A stretch of 64,000 nt of DNA from DASQUK01 sp046726215 (GCA_046726215.1 JBKPAA010000040.1:1-64000), one strand, 5' to 3'; positions 45,954 to 54,429 are shown, counted from the first letter of the stretch. A program made the numbers and translations. Notes: generated by a model from the sequence alone, not told the origin.

Positions 45954-46571
45954 ATGACGGAAGTCACCGACAACAACGACCTACGGGTGGGCGACGACGG
46001 CAAGCTGCGCTGCGGCTGGGGCACGAGCGACCCGCTCTACATCAGCTACCACGACCACGAGTGGGGCCGGCCGCTGCGCGACGAGCGAGCCATGTTCGAG
46101 CTCCTGTCCCTCGAGGCGTTCCAGTCCGGGCTCTCGTGGCTGATCATCCTCCGAAAGCGTCGGGGCTTCCGCGAGGCGTTCGACGGCTTCGAGCCCGACG
46201 TCGTCGCCGCGTACGACGATGACGACGTCGCCAGACTCCTCACCGACGACCGCATCGTGCGCAACCGGGCCAAGGTGGAGGCGACGATCGCCAACGCCCG
46301 GGCGGTCGTCGCCCTGCACGAGCATGGCGAGTCGCTGGTCGATCTGGTGTTCTCGCATGCGCCCACCGCCGACGAGCGCCCGCCCGGCCGCTTCCGGGCG
46401 TTCGCCGAAATGCCGAGCGTGACGCCGGCGTCCACCGGCCTGGCCAAGGATTTGCGCACGCGGGGCTTCCGCTTCGTCGGCCCGGTCGTCGCCTACGCGC
46501 TCATGCAGGCAGCCGGTGTGGTGGACGACCACCTCGAGGGCTGTTGGGTCGACGTGCTTGCCGAAAACTAG
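45954..46571 (+). CDS. tag: DNA-3-methyladenine glycosylase I
   Basis: 205 residues. It removes 3-methyladenine from alkylated DNA. The start region LRCGWGTSDPLYISYHDHEWG carries the zinc ligands Cys20 and His33, and the end DDHLEGCWVD the other two (His193, Cys197). FELLSLEAFQSGLSWLIILRKRRGFREAF and RNRAKVEATIANARA are typical of Tag. The ATG is chosen for its -10 box; the stop codon overlaps the KstR-like operator of the next gene. Confidence 0.95.
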   Translation: MTEVTDNNDLRVGDDGKLRCGWGTSDPLYISYHDHEWGRPLRDERAMFELLSLEAFQSGLSWLIILRKRRGFREAFDGFEPDVVAAYDDDDVARLLTDDRIVRNRAKVEATIANARAVVALHEHGESLVDLVFSHAPTADERPPGRFRAFAEMPSVTPASTGLAKDLRTRGFRFVGPVVAYALMQAAGVVDDHLEGCWVDVLAEN

Positions 46572-46592
46572 AACACGTTCTACTCTGCGCCG
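46569..46592 (+). promoter_or_regulatory. KstR-type operator overlapping a leaderless promoter
   Basis: TAGAACACGTTCTA (46569-46582) is a perfect match to the KstR consensus TnnAACnnGTTnnA, with 6-bp perfect inverted arms. The -10 box TACTCT (46581-46586) overlaps its right end and lies six bases before the ATG at 46593. A bound repressor would directly block RNA polymerase. Confidence 0.65.
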
Positions 46593-47726
46593 ATGGAGTT
46601 CGGCGTCTTTGCCCAGCTGTTCGTGCCCCAGTTCGAGCGCGATCAGGACCCCAACGCAGAGCACAAGCGCATCTTCCGCAACATCGAGATCGCCAAGGCG
46701 GCCGACCGGAACGCGTTCAAGTATCTGTGGTGCCCGCAGCACCACTTCCTCGACGAGTACAGCCACATGCCGGGACCCGAGGCCTTCCTCGGTTATTGCG
46801 CCGGTCAGACCGAGCGGGTGCACCTCGGTTCGGCGATCTTCAACATCACGCCGCCGGTGAACAAGCCGCAGCGGGTGGCGGAGAACGTGGCGCTGCTCGA
46901 CCACCTGACCAACAACCGCTTCGAGTTCGGCACGGGGCGAGGATCATCCAGCACCGAGGTGCTCGGCTTCGACATTCCGAGCGTCGACATCACCAAGGCG
47001 ATGTGGCGCGAGGCGATCCGCGAGATACCGAAGATGTGGAAGAACGCGCCCTACGGCTACGAGGGCGATTTCTTCCGCATGCCCGAGCGGAAGGTCTTCC
47101 CCAAGCCGTACGGTCCGCTGCACCCGGCCATGTGGGTGGCGGGCGGCAGCCCCGGCACGTTCACGGAGGCGGGTGAGCTGGGTCTCGGTGTGTTCTGCTT
47201 CGCCATCGGCCGACCCACCGACATGCAGCCACTGGTCGCGGCCTACAAGTCCGCGATCGGCAGCGCCACGCCGGTCGGCGACTACGCCAACGACAACATC
47301 ATGGGTGTGACCAACATGCTGTGCATGGAGGACCGCCGCAAGGCCTTCGAGGTCGCGTCGGCGATGGGAATGAACTACTACTCGTCGCTTGCCTACCACT
47401 GGCTCGACAACGTCCCGCGGCCGAAGCGCCTGCCGCCGTGGCCCGAGAAGATCCCGGAGCCCAGCCCCGAGGCGGTCGAGCGCCTGTCGGCCGAGGGCTA
47501 CATCGCCGTGGGCGACCCCGACGACTGCGCCGGCTCGGTGCAGCGCTGGGTCGACATGGGCTTCGACCAGCTCACGTTCAGCCCCACCACCAACACATTG
47601 CCCACCGAGGTCGTCGTCGGCTCGATGGAGCTGTTCGGTCGCGAGGTCATCCCCCAGTTCGATGGCGATCCCGAGCACTCCACCACGCGGTATCGCCACG
47701 CGGCCGCCGGCGTGTCGCCCCTGTGA
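46593..47726 (+). CDS. LLM-class flavin-dependent oxidoreductase
   Basis: 377 residues of the luciferase-like family: FGVFAQLFVPQF, AADRNAFKYLWCPQHHFLDEYSHMPGPEAFLGY, VHLGSAIFNITPPVNKPQRVAENVALLDHL, RFEFGTGRGSSSTEVLGF and AMWVAGGSPGTFTEAGELGLGVFCF. The length and the NKPQRVAE region are those of the bacterial luciferase/alkanal monooxygenase branch. The perfect KstR-like site in its promoter suggests a role in sterol or lipid breakdown; that link is inference. Confidence 0.88.
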   Translation: MEFGVFAQLFVPQFERDQDPNAEHKRIFRNIEIAKAADRNAFKYLWCPQHHFLDEYSHMPGPEAFLGYCAGQTERVHLGSAIFNITPPVNKPQRVAENVALLDHLTNNRFEFGTGRGSSSTEVLGFDIPSVDITKAMWREAIREIPKMWKNAPYGYEGDFFRMPERKVFPKPYGPLHPAMWVAGGSPGTFTEAGELGLGVFCFAIGRPTDMQPLVAAYKSAIGSATPVGDYANDNIMGVTNMLCMEDRRKAFEVASAMGMNYYSSLAYHWLDNVPRPKRLPPWPEKIPEPSPEAVERLSAEGYIAVGDPDDCAGSVQRWVDMGFDQLTFSPTTNTLPTEVVVGSMELFGREVIPQFDGDPEHSTTRYRHAAAGVSPL

Positions 47727-47775
47727 CGACCGGGGCGACCGGGCGGGTGCTGACGCCCTGCAGAGGGGCCTCGCC

Positions 47776-47802
47776 TAGGCTGGCCCCGGTCACGCCGAGG
47801 AG
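47776..47802 (+). promoter_or_regulatory. -10 box and ribosome site of the 59-aa gene
   Basis: TAGGCT (47776-47781) is a -10-like box and GAGGAG (47797-47802) a ribosome site, 12 bases before the GTG at 47815. The spacing is longer than usual. Confidence 0.35.
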
Positions 47803-47814
47803 ACGACAGCAGCA

Positions 47815-47994
47815 GTGGAAGTCACCAGGGAGCACGTCGTCGACGCGTTGCGACGGGCCGGGCTGTTGGACGAGGCCGAGCGGCTCGAGGCGTCGCTACC
47901 CGAGACGGCCGACATCGAGGACGTGGTGAAGCTCTGTGCCCCTCGCGGCATCACCAGGGATACGCTCGTGAGCCTTCTCGGCGGCAGTCCCTGA
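47815..47994 (+). CDS. small protein of unknown function, 59 aa
   Basis: GTG 47815 to TGA 47994. The product begins VEVTREHVVDALRRAGLLDE and continues with AERLEASLPETADIEDVVKLCAPRG, ITRDTLVSLLGGSP. It is acidic and predicted helical, with hydrophobic residues spaced as in amphipathic helices, and its codon use matches neighbours (third positions G or C). It ends 23 bases before the acyl-CoA synthetase gene and may be co-transcribed with it. I do not recognise a family; it resembles small helical adaptor domains in general form. Confidence 0.65.
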   Translation: MEVTREHVVDALRRAGLLDEAERLEASLPETADIEDVVKLCAPRGITRDTLVSLLGGSP

Positions 47995-48017
47995 GGTACG
48001 AGCGAGCGGTCGCGCGC

Positions 48018-49631
48018 ATGAGCGCAGTCAAGGCGCCCCCCAACTTCAACTTCGCGAGCATCTGGGAGATGGCCGCCGACGCCGTCCCCGAGCGGGAGGC
48101 ACTGGTGGTCGGCGACCAGCGCCGCACCTACGCCCAGCTCGACGACCGGGTCCGACGGCTTGCGAATCACCTGGCCGGCCGGGGCATCGGTCGTGGCGAC
48201 CACGTTGCCCTCTACCTGGAGAACTGCCCCGAGTATCTCGAGGCCATGCTGGCGGTGTTCACGCTGCGGGCGGTCCCCATCAACGTCAACCACCGCTACG
48301 TCGCCGACGAGCTGCGCTACCTGATGGACAACAGCGACTCCGTGGCCGTGATCACCCAGCCGTCGCTGGCGCCTACCGTGCACAACGTGGTGGGCTCCGA
48401 CGACCTGCGCGCCGTGCGGTTCACCCTGGTGACCGGCGACGAGTACGACGCCGCACTGGCGGCGGCCGCCGACGAACGCCTGGCGATCGCGCGGTCCGAC
48501 GACGACCACTACATCATCTACACGGGGGGAACGACCGGGATGCCGAAGGGCGTGGTCTGGCGCCACATCGACGCGTTCTACGCCTGCATCGGTGGCGGCG
48601 ATCCCATGCGCCTGTTCGGGGTGGTCGAGCGTCCCGATGAGCTTCCCGGGCGCATGGCCGAGCACCCGATCTGCTTCCTGCCGGTGGCGCCGATGATGCA
48701 CGCCGCCGCCCAGTGGACGTCGCTGGGCTGGCTGTTCTCGGGCAGCAAGGTGGTGCTCATGCCGGGTTCCCTCGACGCCGACGCGGTGTGGCGGACCGTG
48801 GAGCGGGAGAAGGTCAACGGGCTCACCGTCGTGGGTGACGCGGTGGCCCGGCCACTGCTCGACGCCTGGGATCGGGCGGGCGGCTACGACGTCACGTCGC
48901 TGTTCACGTTCTCCAACGGCGGGGCACCCATGTCGCCTTCCACCCGGGAGCGCGTGTTCGCCACGCTGCCCGCCCACGTGAGCCTTGCCGACGGCTTCGG
49001 TTCGTCCGAGGCCGGCACCCAGTCGTCGATGCGGATCTCCGCCAAGAATCGACCGGCCGGTGACAGTCCCGTGCGGTTCAACGCTCCGGCCAAGCCGACG
49101 CTCGTGGTCGACGACCACGGCAACGAGGTGGCGCCGGGATCCGGCGATGTCGGCCAGGTGCTGGCGGGGGGACACCTACCGCTCGGCTACTACAACGATC
49201 CCGACAAGACGGTGGCAACGTTCGTCGAGCGCGGCGGCCAGCGGTGGCTGATCACCGGCGACGTGGCGACGGTGGCCACCGACGGATCGATCGAGTTACG
49301 GGGCCGCGGGTCGGTCTCGATCAACACCGGCGGGGAAAAGGTGTTCCCGGAGGAGGTGGAGGTGGCGCTCAAGGGCCATGAGAGCATCTACGACTGCGTG
49401 GTCGTCGGCGTGCCCGACGAACGCTGGGGCAGCGCCGTCACCGCGGTCGTGCAGCCGGCAGCCGGCGCCGAACCGACGCTCCCGGAGCTGGCGGCCCACT
49501 GCAAGGCCACCCTGGCCGGTTACAAGACGCCCAAGCACCTGGTGGTCGTCGAGCGCATCGTGCGGTCACCGTCCGGCAAGGCCGACTACCGCTGGGCCCG
49601 CGACACCGCCGAGAAGGCGGTCGGCGGCTGA
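48018..49631 (+). CDS. acyl-CoA synthetase, FadD19/FadD17-like
   Basis: 537 residues. It adenylates a carboxylic acid and transfers it to CoA. The P-loop is YIIYTGGTTGMPKGVVWRH (about 165-183), followed by DGFGSSEAG, LITGDVATV and the C-terminal GRGSVSINTGGEKVFPEEVE. SPSGKADYRWA near the end carries the catalytic lysine. Segments such as NVNHRYVADELRYLMDNSD and VWRTVEREKVN closely resemble M. tuberculosis FadD19, a steroid-24-oyl-CoA synthetase, as I remember its sequence. Sterol side-chain or branched-acid activation is therefore plausible but not shown. Confidence 0.92.
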   Translation: MSAVKAPPNFNFASIWEMAADAVPEREALVVGDQRRTYAQLDDRVRRLANHLAGRGIGRGDHVALYLENCPEYLEAMLAVFTLRAVPINVNHRYVADELRYLMDNSDSVAVITQPSLAPTVHNVVGSDDLRAVRFTLVTGDEYDAALAAAADERLAIARSDDDHYIIYTGGTTGMPKGVVWRHIDAFYACIGGGDPMRLFGVVERPDELPGRMAEHPICFLPVAPMMHAAAQWTSLGWLFSGSKVVLMPGSLDADAVWRTVEREKVNGLTVVGDAVARPLLDAWDRAGGYDVTSLFTFSNGGAPMSPSTRERVFATLPAHVSLADGFGSSEAGTQSSMRISAKNRPAGDSPVRFNAPAKPTLVVDDHGNEVAPGSGDVGQVLAGGHLPLGYYNDPDKTVATFVERGGQRWLITGDVATVATDGSIELRGRGSVSINTGGEKVFPEEVEVALKGHESIYDCVVVGVPDERWGSAVTAVVQPAAGAEPTLPELAAHCKATLAGYKTPKHLVVVERIVRSPSGKADYRWARDTAEKAVGG

Positions 49632-49668
49632 GCCACGAGCTGCAGGCGGAGCGCGCCGACCCGCTGCG

Positions 49669-50142
49669 TCACGGTAGGTAGCAGAGCGCCCGCCATTCAC
49701 CAGAGCGTGGCCACTGGCAGAGTGCGCCGGTGGCGGCGACCAACCACACGAGGGCCCGGTCGAGCGCGTCGCGCCCGGTACCGCCTGCGATGGCGACCAC
49801 GAGCCCCCGCTTGGGGTGGTCCTGCAGCACCCGCCAGGCGGCCGGCACCGGGGCGCCCCGCTCCTCGAGCATCCGCACGGCCTGGGGGCCCTCGGGATGG
49901 ACGATGCCGGCGGTGGCCGGGTCGCGGCCATGGGGCGGTATCCAGGTGCCCAACGGCACCGTCGGGCCGCGGGCGCCGAACAGCGAGGCGAGCGGGTTGC
50001 GCTCCGGTGGCGGAACGTCCATGTCGAGCCCGGGCGTCAGGTTCAGCCACCCGGCCTCGGCGGACGCCATGTCGGCCATGCGGTCGACAACCGCATCACG
50101 CCGGTCCTCCCGGAACTCGACGACCAGGGGTTGCCTCGCCAT
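49669..50142 (-). CDS. protein of unknown function, 157 aa
   Basis: ATG at 50142 with a TACGGT box six bases upstream. The sequence is ordered, not repetitive: VVEFREDRRDAVVDRMADM, WLNLTPGLDMDVPPPERNPL, FGARGPTVPLGTWIPP, then GIVHPEGPQAVRMLEERG and VVAIAGGTGRDALDRALVWLV. The end HPKRGLVVAI...GRDALDRALVWL looks like a Rossmann-type strand-helix unit. I cannot name a family. It is divergent from the large membrane protein gene and converges on the synthetase gene. Confidence 0.75.
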   Translation of the reverse strand: MARQPLVVEFREDRRDAVVDRMADMASAEAGWLNLTPGLDMDVPPPERNPLASLFGARGPTVPLGTWIPPHGRDPATAGIVHPEGPQAVRMLEERGAPVPAAWRVLQDHPKRGLVVAIAGGTGRDALDRALVWLVAATGALCQWPRSGEWRALCYLP

Positions 50143-50175
50143 CCCCCCACCGTAGGCACGACTAGCCTCGACCCG
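50143..50175. promoter_or_regulatory. 33-base divergent promoter with two -10 boxes
   Basis: TACGGT on the minus strand (50154-50149) lies six bases before the ATG at 50142; TAGCCT on the plus strand (50163-50168) lies seven bases before the ATG at 50176. Confidence 0.5.
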
Positions 50176-51969
50176 ATGGCCGGGGTCGTCGATGTCGAAC
50201 ACGATCGGTCGGCCGTCCCGGGCGGCGTCGCCAGCCCCGGCGATGCCGACGAGACCCCGCGCCGGGGTCGAAGGCGACTGCCGAGGGTCGCGCTGGCGCT
50301 GGCCCTGGCGCCGCTCGCCCTGTCCGCGGTCGCGCTCGTCGTGGCCGTCGGAGGCGAGTACAAGCCCGCCGGGGACATCGCGATCGTCGAGATGACGACC
50401 CGGGCGGTCGGCAACCACTGGCCGCTGGTCGGTAACCACTCACGCGATGGCTGGCACCACCCCGGGCCGGCCCTGCTCTACGTCCTGGCGCTGCCCTACC
50501 GGTTGCTCGGGGGTGCGACCATCGCCCTCCCCCTTGGTGCCCTGGCGATCAACGGTGCCTCCGTGGCCGGCATGGCGATCGTCGCCCGCCGGCGGGGTGG
50601 CGCTCCGCTCATGCTCATCACGCTGTTGGCGTGCGCGCTCGTGCTGCGGTCGTTCGGTCCCGAGCAGGTGCGCGTGCCGTGGCAGGCCTGGATCACGGTG
50701 TTGCCCTACGGCTTGCTGGTGTTCCTGACGTGGGCCATGGCTTGCGGTGACCGCTGGGCGCTCCCGGTGGCCGTGCTGGTGGTCTCGTTCGTGGCGCAGA
50801 CCCACGTGGGCTACGTGGCGCTGGCGCTGCCGCTCGTGGCGTTCGGAGCCGCCTGGCTGCTGGCATCACACCGCCGCAACCTGGGGCGGCTGTGGGCGCC
50901 GTCGCTGTGCGCCCTCGGCGTCGCCGTCGTGGCTTGGCTGCCACCCGTCATCGATCAGCTCACCCACGACCCGGGCAACGCCACCGTTCTGGTCCGCTGG
51001 TTCCGGGAAGGCGGGACCAGCGGCGAGGCATCGCACAGCCTGCTGGACGGCTGGCGGGTGGTGAGCGCCCAGTACGGGCTGCCACCGGAGTGGTTGGCCG
51101 GGACACGGCCCGTGAACCTCCTCCAGGAGCCGACCTACGTGTCCGAACCGGTGGTGCCGGTCTTGTTGGCCGTCGTCGCCTTGGCGATCGTCGCCCTGTG
51201 GCGGCTGCGGGTGTCCCAGTCGGGCCAACTGATCGTCACGTGGGCGGTGGCGTCGGTGGTCGGCATCGTCGCCACGGCCCGCACCGTTGGGCTGCTCTTC
51301 GCCTACCGGTTCGGCTGGGCGCGGATGCTCGGAATGGTGGCGGGGGTGATCGTGGCGTGGGCCGCATGGCGGGCGCTGGTGGTGTGGCGACCGGCGCTCG
51401 AGCGCCGCGTCCTCACGCCGGTCGCGCTGGCGGGGATCGCCGTACTCGCCGTGGTCGGATCGGTCGCCCACGTGCGGGCCGGGGTGCCCCAGGAGCGGGA
51501 GTCGGACGTCGTCAACGAGCTCGCGCCACCGGTGCTGGCGGCGGTACCGGCCGGCGACGGCGAGGTTGTTGTCCGCGGCATCGGCTTTCTCGGGCTGTCG
51601 TATGCCTCCGGGCTCGTGCTCCAGCTCGAGCGGCACGGCATCGACGCGGGTCAGCCCCAGAGCCAGCCCCGGCGCCCCGAGGAACTGCACATCTACGCGG
51701 GCGGGCCGGTTCGCGCCCGCTTCACGGTCGCCCTCGACGACGACGTCGCCGCGCTGACCGCCGACCCCACGCAGCGCCTGGTCGCGCTCTCCGGGGAGCT
51801 CGACCTCGACGAGCTCAGGGCAGCGGACGAGGCGCGCAACGCGCTCGAAGCGATGCTCCAGGGCGACGGGCCGGTGGACCAGGACCGGGTCGAGGAGCTG
51901 TTCCGCGCCACCGCGCATCCACACAGCGCCGTCGGCGTCTTCATCGAGGCGCCCGCGGGCGCGTCCTAG
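50176..51969 (+). CDS. large multi-spanning membrane protein, glycosyltransferase-like
   Basis: 597 residues. A charged N-terminus (1-38) is followed by a helix at about 39-60, then a conserved-looking periplasmic loop with GDIAIVEMTTRAVGNHWPLVGNHSRDGWHHPGPALLY. About ten more helices run to residue 440, and a soluble tail (450-597) follows. The acidic residue in the first loop and the H-P-G-P motif resemble GT-C-fold transferases using polyprenyl-linked sugars. No characterised homologue is recognised, so the function is tentative. Confidence 0.8.
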   Translation: MAGVVDVEHDRSAVPGGVASPGDADETPRRGRRRLPRVALALALAPLALSAVALVVAVGGEYKPAGDIAIVEMTTRAVGNHWPLVGNHSRDGWHHPGPALLYVLALPYRLLGGATIALPLGALAINGASVAGMAIVARRRGGAPLMLITLLACALVLRSFGPEQVRVPWQAWITVLPYGLLVFLTWAMACGDRWALPVAVLVVSFVAQTHVGYVALALPLVAFGAAWLLASHRRNLGRLWAPSLCALGVAVVAWLPPVIDQLTHDPGNATVLVRWFREGGTSGEASHSLLDGWRVVSAQYGLPPEWLAGTRPVNLLQEPTYVSEPVVPVLLAVVALAIVALWRLRVSQSGQLIVTWAVASVVGIVATARTVGLLFAYRFGWARMLGMVAGVIVAWAAWRALVVWRPALERRVLTPVALAGIAVLAVVGSVAHVRAGVPQERESDVVNELAPPVLAAVPAGDGEVVVRGIGFLGLSYASGLVLQLERHGIDAGQPQSQPRRPEELHIYAGGPVRARFTVALDDDVAALTADPTQRLVALSGELDLDELRAADEARNALEAMLQGDGPVDQDRVEELFRATAHPHSAVGVFIEAPAGAS

Positions 51970-51979
51970 GCTGCGCGCC
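51967..51979 (+). promoter_or_regulatory. leaderless-type -10 box
   Basis: TAGGCT (51967-51972), partly inside the preceding stop codon, lies seven bases before the ATG at 51980. Confidence 0.5.
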
Positions 51980-52438
51980 ATGGAGGTGGACGCCGTCGTC
52001 CGTGAGGCGCTCGAGGTCCAGGTCTTCGAGCACGAGCCAGGACAGGCGGCGATGACGCTGCGCGACGGCGTGGGACGGCACGGCCCCGAAGCGGTTGCGG
52101 GCGGGCTCCTCGACGCCGCCGCCATGGCGCTGCGCCGGATGGTCGCCGAGACCGACGAGGCGTTGGATCTCGACGAGCTGCTCGAACGCCTGGCCGTCGA
52201 CGGCGCCGTGGCCCGGGACAGCGTCGACGTCCTGGCGAGGGCGATGACGGCGGCGGCGGCAACGGCGGGTGGGATTCGGCCCGCCGTTGATCCCATGGTG
52301 GCCGCCCTGGGCCCCGAGCGAACGCTGTTCGGGGCCTGGCTGGCGTTGCTGTCGATCGTGCGGATCGTGGCCATCAGCCTCGAGCGCACCGAGGTGGACG
52401 TCACCGAGGAGATCGTCTCGGTCCTCGACCGCGAATAG
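51980..52438 (+). CDS. protein of unknown function, 152 aa
   Basis: ATG at 51980. The product is acidic and almost wholly helical (MEVDAVVREALEVQVFEHEPGQ, ALRRMVAETDEALDLDELLERLAVDG, DVLARAMTAAAATAGG) with a moderately hydrophobic stretch GAWLALLSIVRIVAISLER near the end. No domain is recognised. It lies between the membrane glycosyltransferase-like gene and a methyltransferase gene, each with its own leaderless-type promoter, so co-regulation is not implied. Confidence 0.7.
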   Translation: MEVDAVVREALEVQVFEHEPGQAAMTLRDGVGRHGPEAVAGGLLDAAAMALRRMVAETDEALDLDELLERLAVDGAVARDSVDVLARAMTAAAATAGGIRPAVDPMVAALGPERTLFGAWLALLSIVRIVAISLERTEVDVTEEIVSVLDRE

Positions 52439-52442
52439 TCGC

Positions 52443-52455
52443 TATCGTCGCCGCG
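52443..52455 (+). promoter_or_regulatory. leaderless-type -10 box
   Basis: TATCGT (52443-52448) lies seven bases before the ATG at 52456. Confidence 0.5.
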
Positions 52456-53313
52456 ATGGGGGGATCGGAGGGCCGCGACGCCCTCGCGGGCGGCGACCAG
52501 GCCTACCTCCGCGACGTCCAGTACCGCGACAGCACGCGCCTGGCCGCCCGCGCCAGCCTCCATGTCAAGTACAGCACCGCCCCGGTCGCCTGGTACCGGT
52601 GGGTGGCGATGCAGGTTCCCTGGCCCGCCCGCGCTCGCGTGCTCGAGGTCGGCTGCGGCGCCGGGTGGCTGTGGGCCGAGGCCTCGGCACACCTGTCCGG
52701 CGGTCTCGACCTGACCCTCAGCGACCTGTCGCGGGGAATGGTGGTCGAGGCGGTCGAGCGGGTCGGCGGTCTCGGGCGCCACCGGCGGGTCGAGGGACGC
52801 GTCGCGGACGCGCAGGCCCTGCCGTTCACGCCCGATTGCTTCGACGTGGTCGTCGCCAACCACATGCTGTACCACGTCCCCGATCCCCGCATGGCCGTCG
52901 CCGAGCTGGCCCGGGTCGTCCGTCCGGGCGGCGTGGTCATCGCCGGCACCGTGGGCCCCAGCCATCTCCGCGAGCTCGACGACATCCGTGCCGAGGTGTT
53001 CGATCAGCCGCGCATCGCCGCCCCCGTCGCGATCTTCGGCGTCGAGGTGGGCGAACCCATGCTGCGCGGTTGCTTCGTCGACGTGGAGTGGCGCCACTAC
53101 GACGACTGGCTCGACTGCACCGACCCCGACGACGTGCTGGCGTTCCTCGCCTCGACGCCGCCCGTGGAGGGCGCCAGCAACGAAGAGCGTCGCCGCGTGG
53201 TGGACGCCATCCACCGCCGCTTCGCCGCCGGCGGTGGTCGAATGCGCGTGAGCAAGGAGACCGGCGTCTTCGTGTGCACCGGCCCACGGGTGGGGTCGCG
53301 CGCCGCGATCTGA
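52456..53313 (+). CDS. class I SAM-dependent methyltransferase
   Basis: 285 residues. Motif I is RVLEVGCGAGWLWAEA (about 60-75), motif II-like LTLSDLSRGMVVEAVE, post-motif AQALPFTPDCFDVVVANHMLYHVPDP, and LARVVRPGGVVIAGTVG. This is the methyltransf_11/ubiE-like pattern for a small-molecule substrate. The N-terminal 50 residues (YLRDVQYRDSTRLAARASLH) form a substrate cap. Substrate unknown. A strong hairpin follows the stop. Confidence 0.9.
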   Translation: MGGSEGRDALAGGDQAYLRDVQYRDSTRLAARASLHVKYSTAPVAWYRWVAMQVPWPARARVLEVGCGAGWLWAEASAHLSGGLDLTLSDLSRGMVVEAVERVGGLGRHRRVEGRVADAQALPFTPDCFDVVVANHMLYHVPDPRMAVAELARVVRPGGVVIAGTVGPSHLRELDDIRAEVFDQPRIAAPVAIFGVEVGEPMLRGCFVDVEWRHYDDWLDCTDPDDVLAFLASTPPVEGASNEERRRVVDAIHRRFAAGGGRMRVSKETGVFVCTGPRVGSRAAI

Positions 53314-53369
53314 GGCCAGGCGCGACGAAGGCGGCGCAACCCCAGCGGCGCCGCCTTCGTCAGCCTCAG
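53310..53369. terminator. two-level hairpin between convergent genes
   Basis: GACGAAGGCGGCGC (53324-53337) and its exact inverse (53348-53361) form a 14-bp stem with a 10-base loop. CTGAGGC (53310-53316) pairs with GCCTCAG (53363-53369) outside it. No T-run. It should end transcripts from both sides. Confidence 0.75.
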
Positions 53370-53392
53370 GCCGGGTGGCTACGGCTCGATCA

Positions 53393-54106
53393 TCAGCGCC
53401 AGCCGAGCTGGGCGGTACAAGCGGGCCACGCCCCCCAACCCGACGAGGCGTAGAGGCGCTGGCCCATCGTGATCTGGGTTTCGCGGGAGGCTTCGTGCGG
53501 GAAGCCCGTGCCCCCGACCGCCTGCCAGGTGCCGAGCGAGAACTGCAGGCCGCCGTAGTACCCGTTGCCGGTGTTGATGTGCCAGTCGCCGCCCGACTCG
53601 CACTGCGCCAGCGCGTCCCACGTGGCGTAGCTGTTGGGGTCGCCGAGGCCGCCGCCGCTGTCGGGCGGGGGAGGCGGCGATTCGGTGGTCGGCGGTTCGG
53701 TCGGAGGTGGCGGTGGTTCAGTGGGAGGCGGAGGCGGCTCCGTGGTGGTCGTGGGGGGCGCCGTCGTCGTGGTCGTCGGCGCCGGGGTGGTCGTGGTGCG
53801 CCGCAGGCCCTGGGCATGCGCCTTGTCGTAGGCGGCCCATTCGGACGGGCGCTGGGCGTTGATGAGCGAGGTCTCCGAGTCGCCGGCGGCCTCGACACTC
53901 TCGTCGCTGCCGTCGGGAAGGACGATGGTGGCCAGCGCCACGGGCCCGATCAGGAGGGCCGCGCCCAGCAAGCCACCGACGATGGCCCGCCGGGCGGTCC
54001 GCCCCGGCGCCGGGGCGTCGGTTTGGTCGTAGTAACTGGGAGGGTGATCCGGGTAACTGGGAGGGTGATCCGGGTAACTGCGAGGGTGATCCGTTCGCTC
54101 GGACAT
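53393..54106 (-). CDS. Rpf-type transglycosylase (resuscitation-promoting-factor-like)
   Basis: 237 residues from ATG 54106, with GGAG upstream; an earlier start at 54220 is open but unsupported. Order: a D-H-P-x-S-Y-P heptad repeated three times (7-27), one helix (40-62), a Thr/Pro-rich spacer (104-149), then the Rpf domain TWDALAQCESGGDWHINTGNGYYGGLQFSLGTWQAVGG (162-200) with catalytic Glu170. It would be a membrane-anchored muralytic enzyme acting on peptidoglycan, linked to growth after dormancy. The spacer spans the cell wall. Confidence 0.92.
   Translation of the reverse strand: MSERTDHPRSYPDHPPSYPDHPPSYYDQTDAPAPGRTARRAIVGGLLGAALLIGPVALATIVLPDGSDESVEAAGDSETSLINAQRPSEWAAYDKAHAQGLRRTTTTPAPTTTTTAPPTTTTEPPPPPTEPPPPPTEPPTTESPPPPPDSGGGLGDPNSYATWDALAQCESGGDWHINTGNGYYGGLQFSLGTWQAVGGTGFPHEASRETQITMGQRLYASSGWGAWPACTAQLGWR
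54032..54094. repeat. three 21-bp tandem repeats inside the Rpf gene
   Basis: The unit GTAACTGGGAGGGTGATCCGG starts at 54032, 54053 and 54074; the third has one change. It encodes the seven-residue D-H-P-P-S-Y-P repeat and keeps the frame, so copy-number change would only alter tail length. Confidence 0.85.
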
Positions 54107-54429
54107 CAGAGGGGGACTCCTTCGGTCAGAGCGCGCGGGGGAGCGGTAGAGGGATTGGGAAGCAACCAGGGGCGCCCCAGCGCGTGCCATCCTGTGCGGT
54201 TGGTGAAAGGAGTTTGTCACTATCGCAATGCTTTCGCAACATCTGGCGCCAAACGCGGGTGCCAGCCGCCCCCCAAGCGGCGATGTCGACGGATCCCCAG
54301 AACGCTGTCACCGTAGATCGTGGCGACCCTCCCGCGCCGCACTTGTGGGCGATCTCCCCCGAAACGCGATCGGACCGGCTGTGGGCGATTGCCACGCTCA
54401 CGCCCCGCCGTGCGATCGGTGCTCGCTCG
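54107..54429 (-). other. 323-base gap upstream of the Rpf gene
   Basis: No convincing gene. An open minus-strand frame of 114 codons (54470-54126) has poor composition and no ribosome site. The stretch around 54190-54245 is less GC-rich than its surroundings and is the likely promoter region. I looked for the c-di-AMP (ydaO) riboswitch often found before actinobacterial rpf genes and did not see its conserved blocks. Confidence 0.5.

Noticed and set aside
54032..54094. Tandem 21-bp repeat as a possible CRISPR or satellite
   Set aside because: No spacers; units are directly joined, in frame and encode a seven-residue protein repeat.
54107..54429. Possible c-di-AMP (ydaO) riboswitch before the Rpf gene
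   Set aside because: The conserved blocks of that riboswitch class are not present on the minus strand of this gap.
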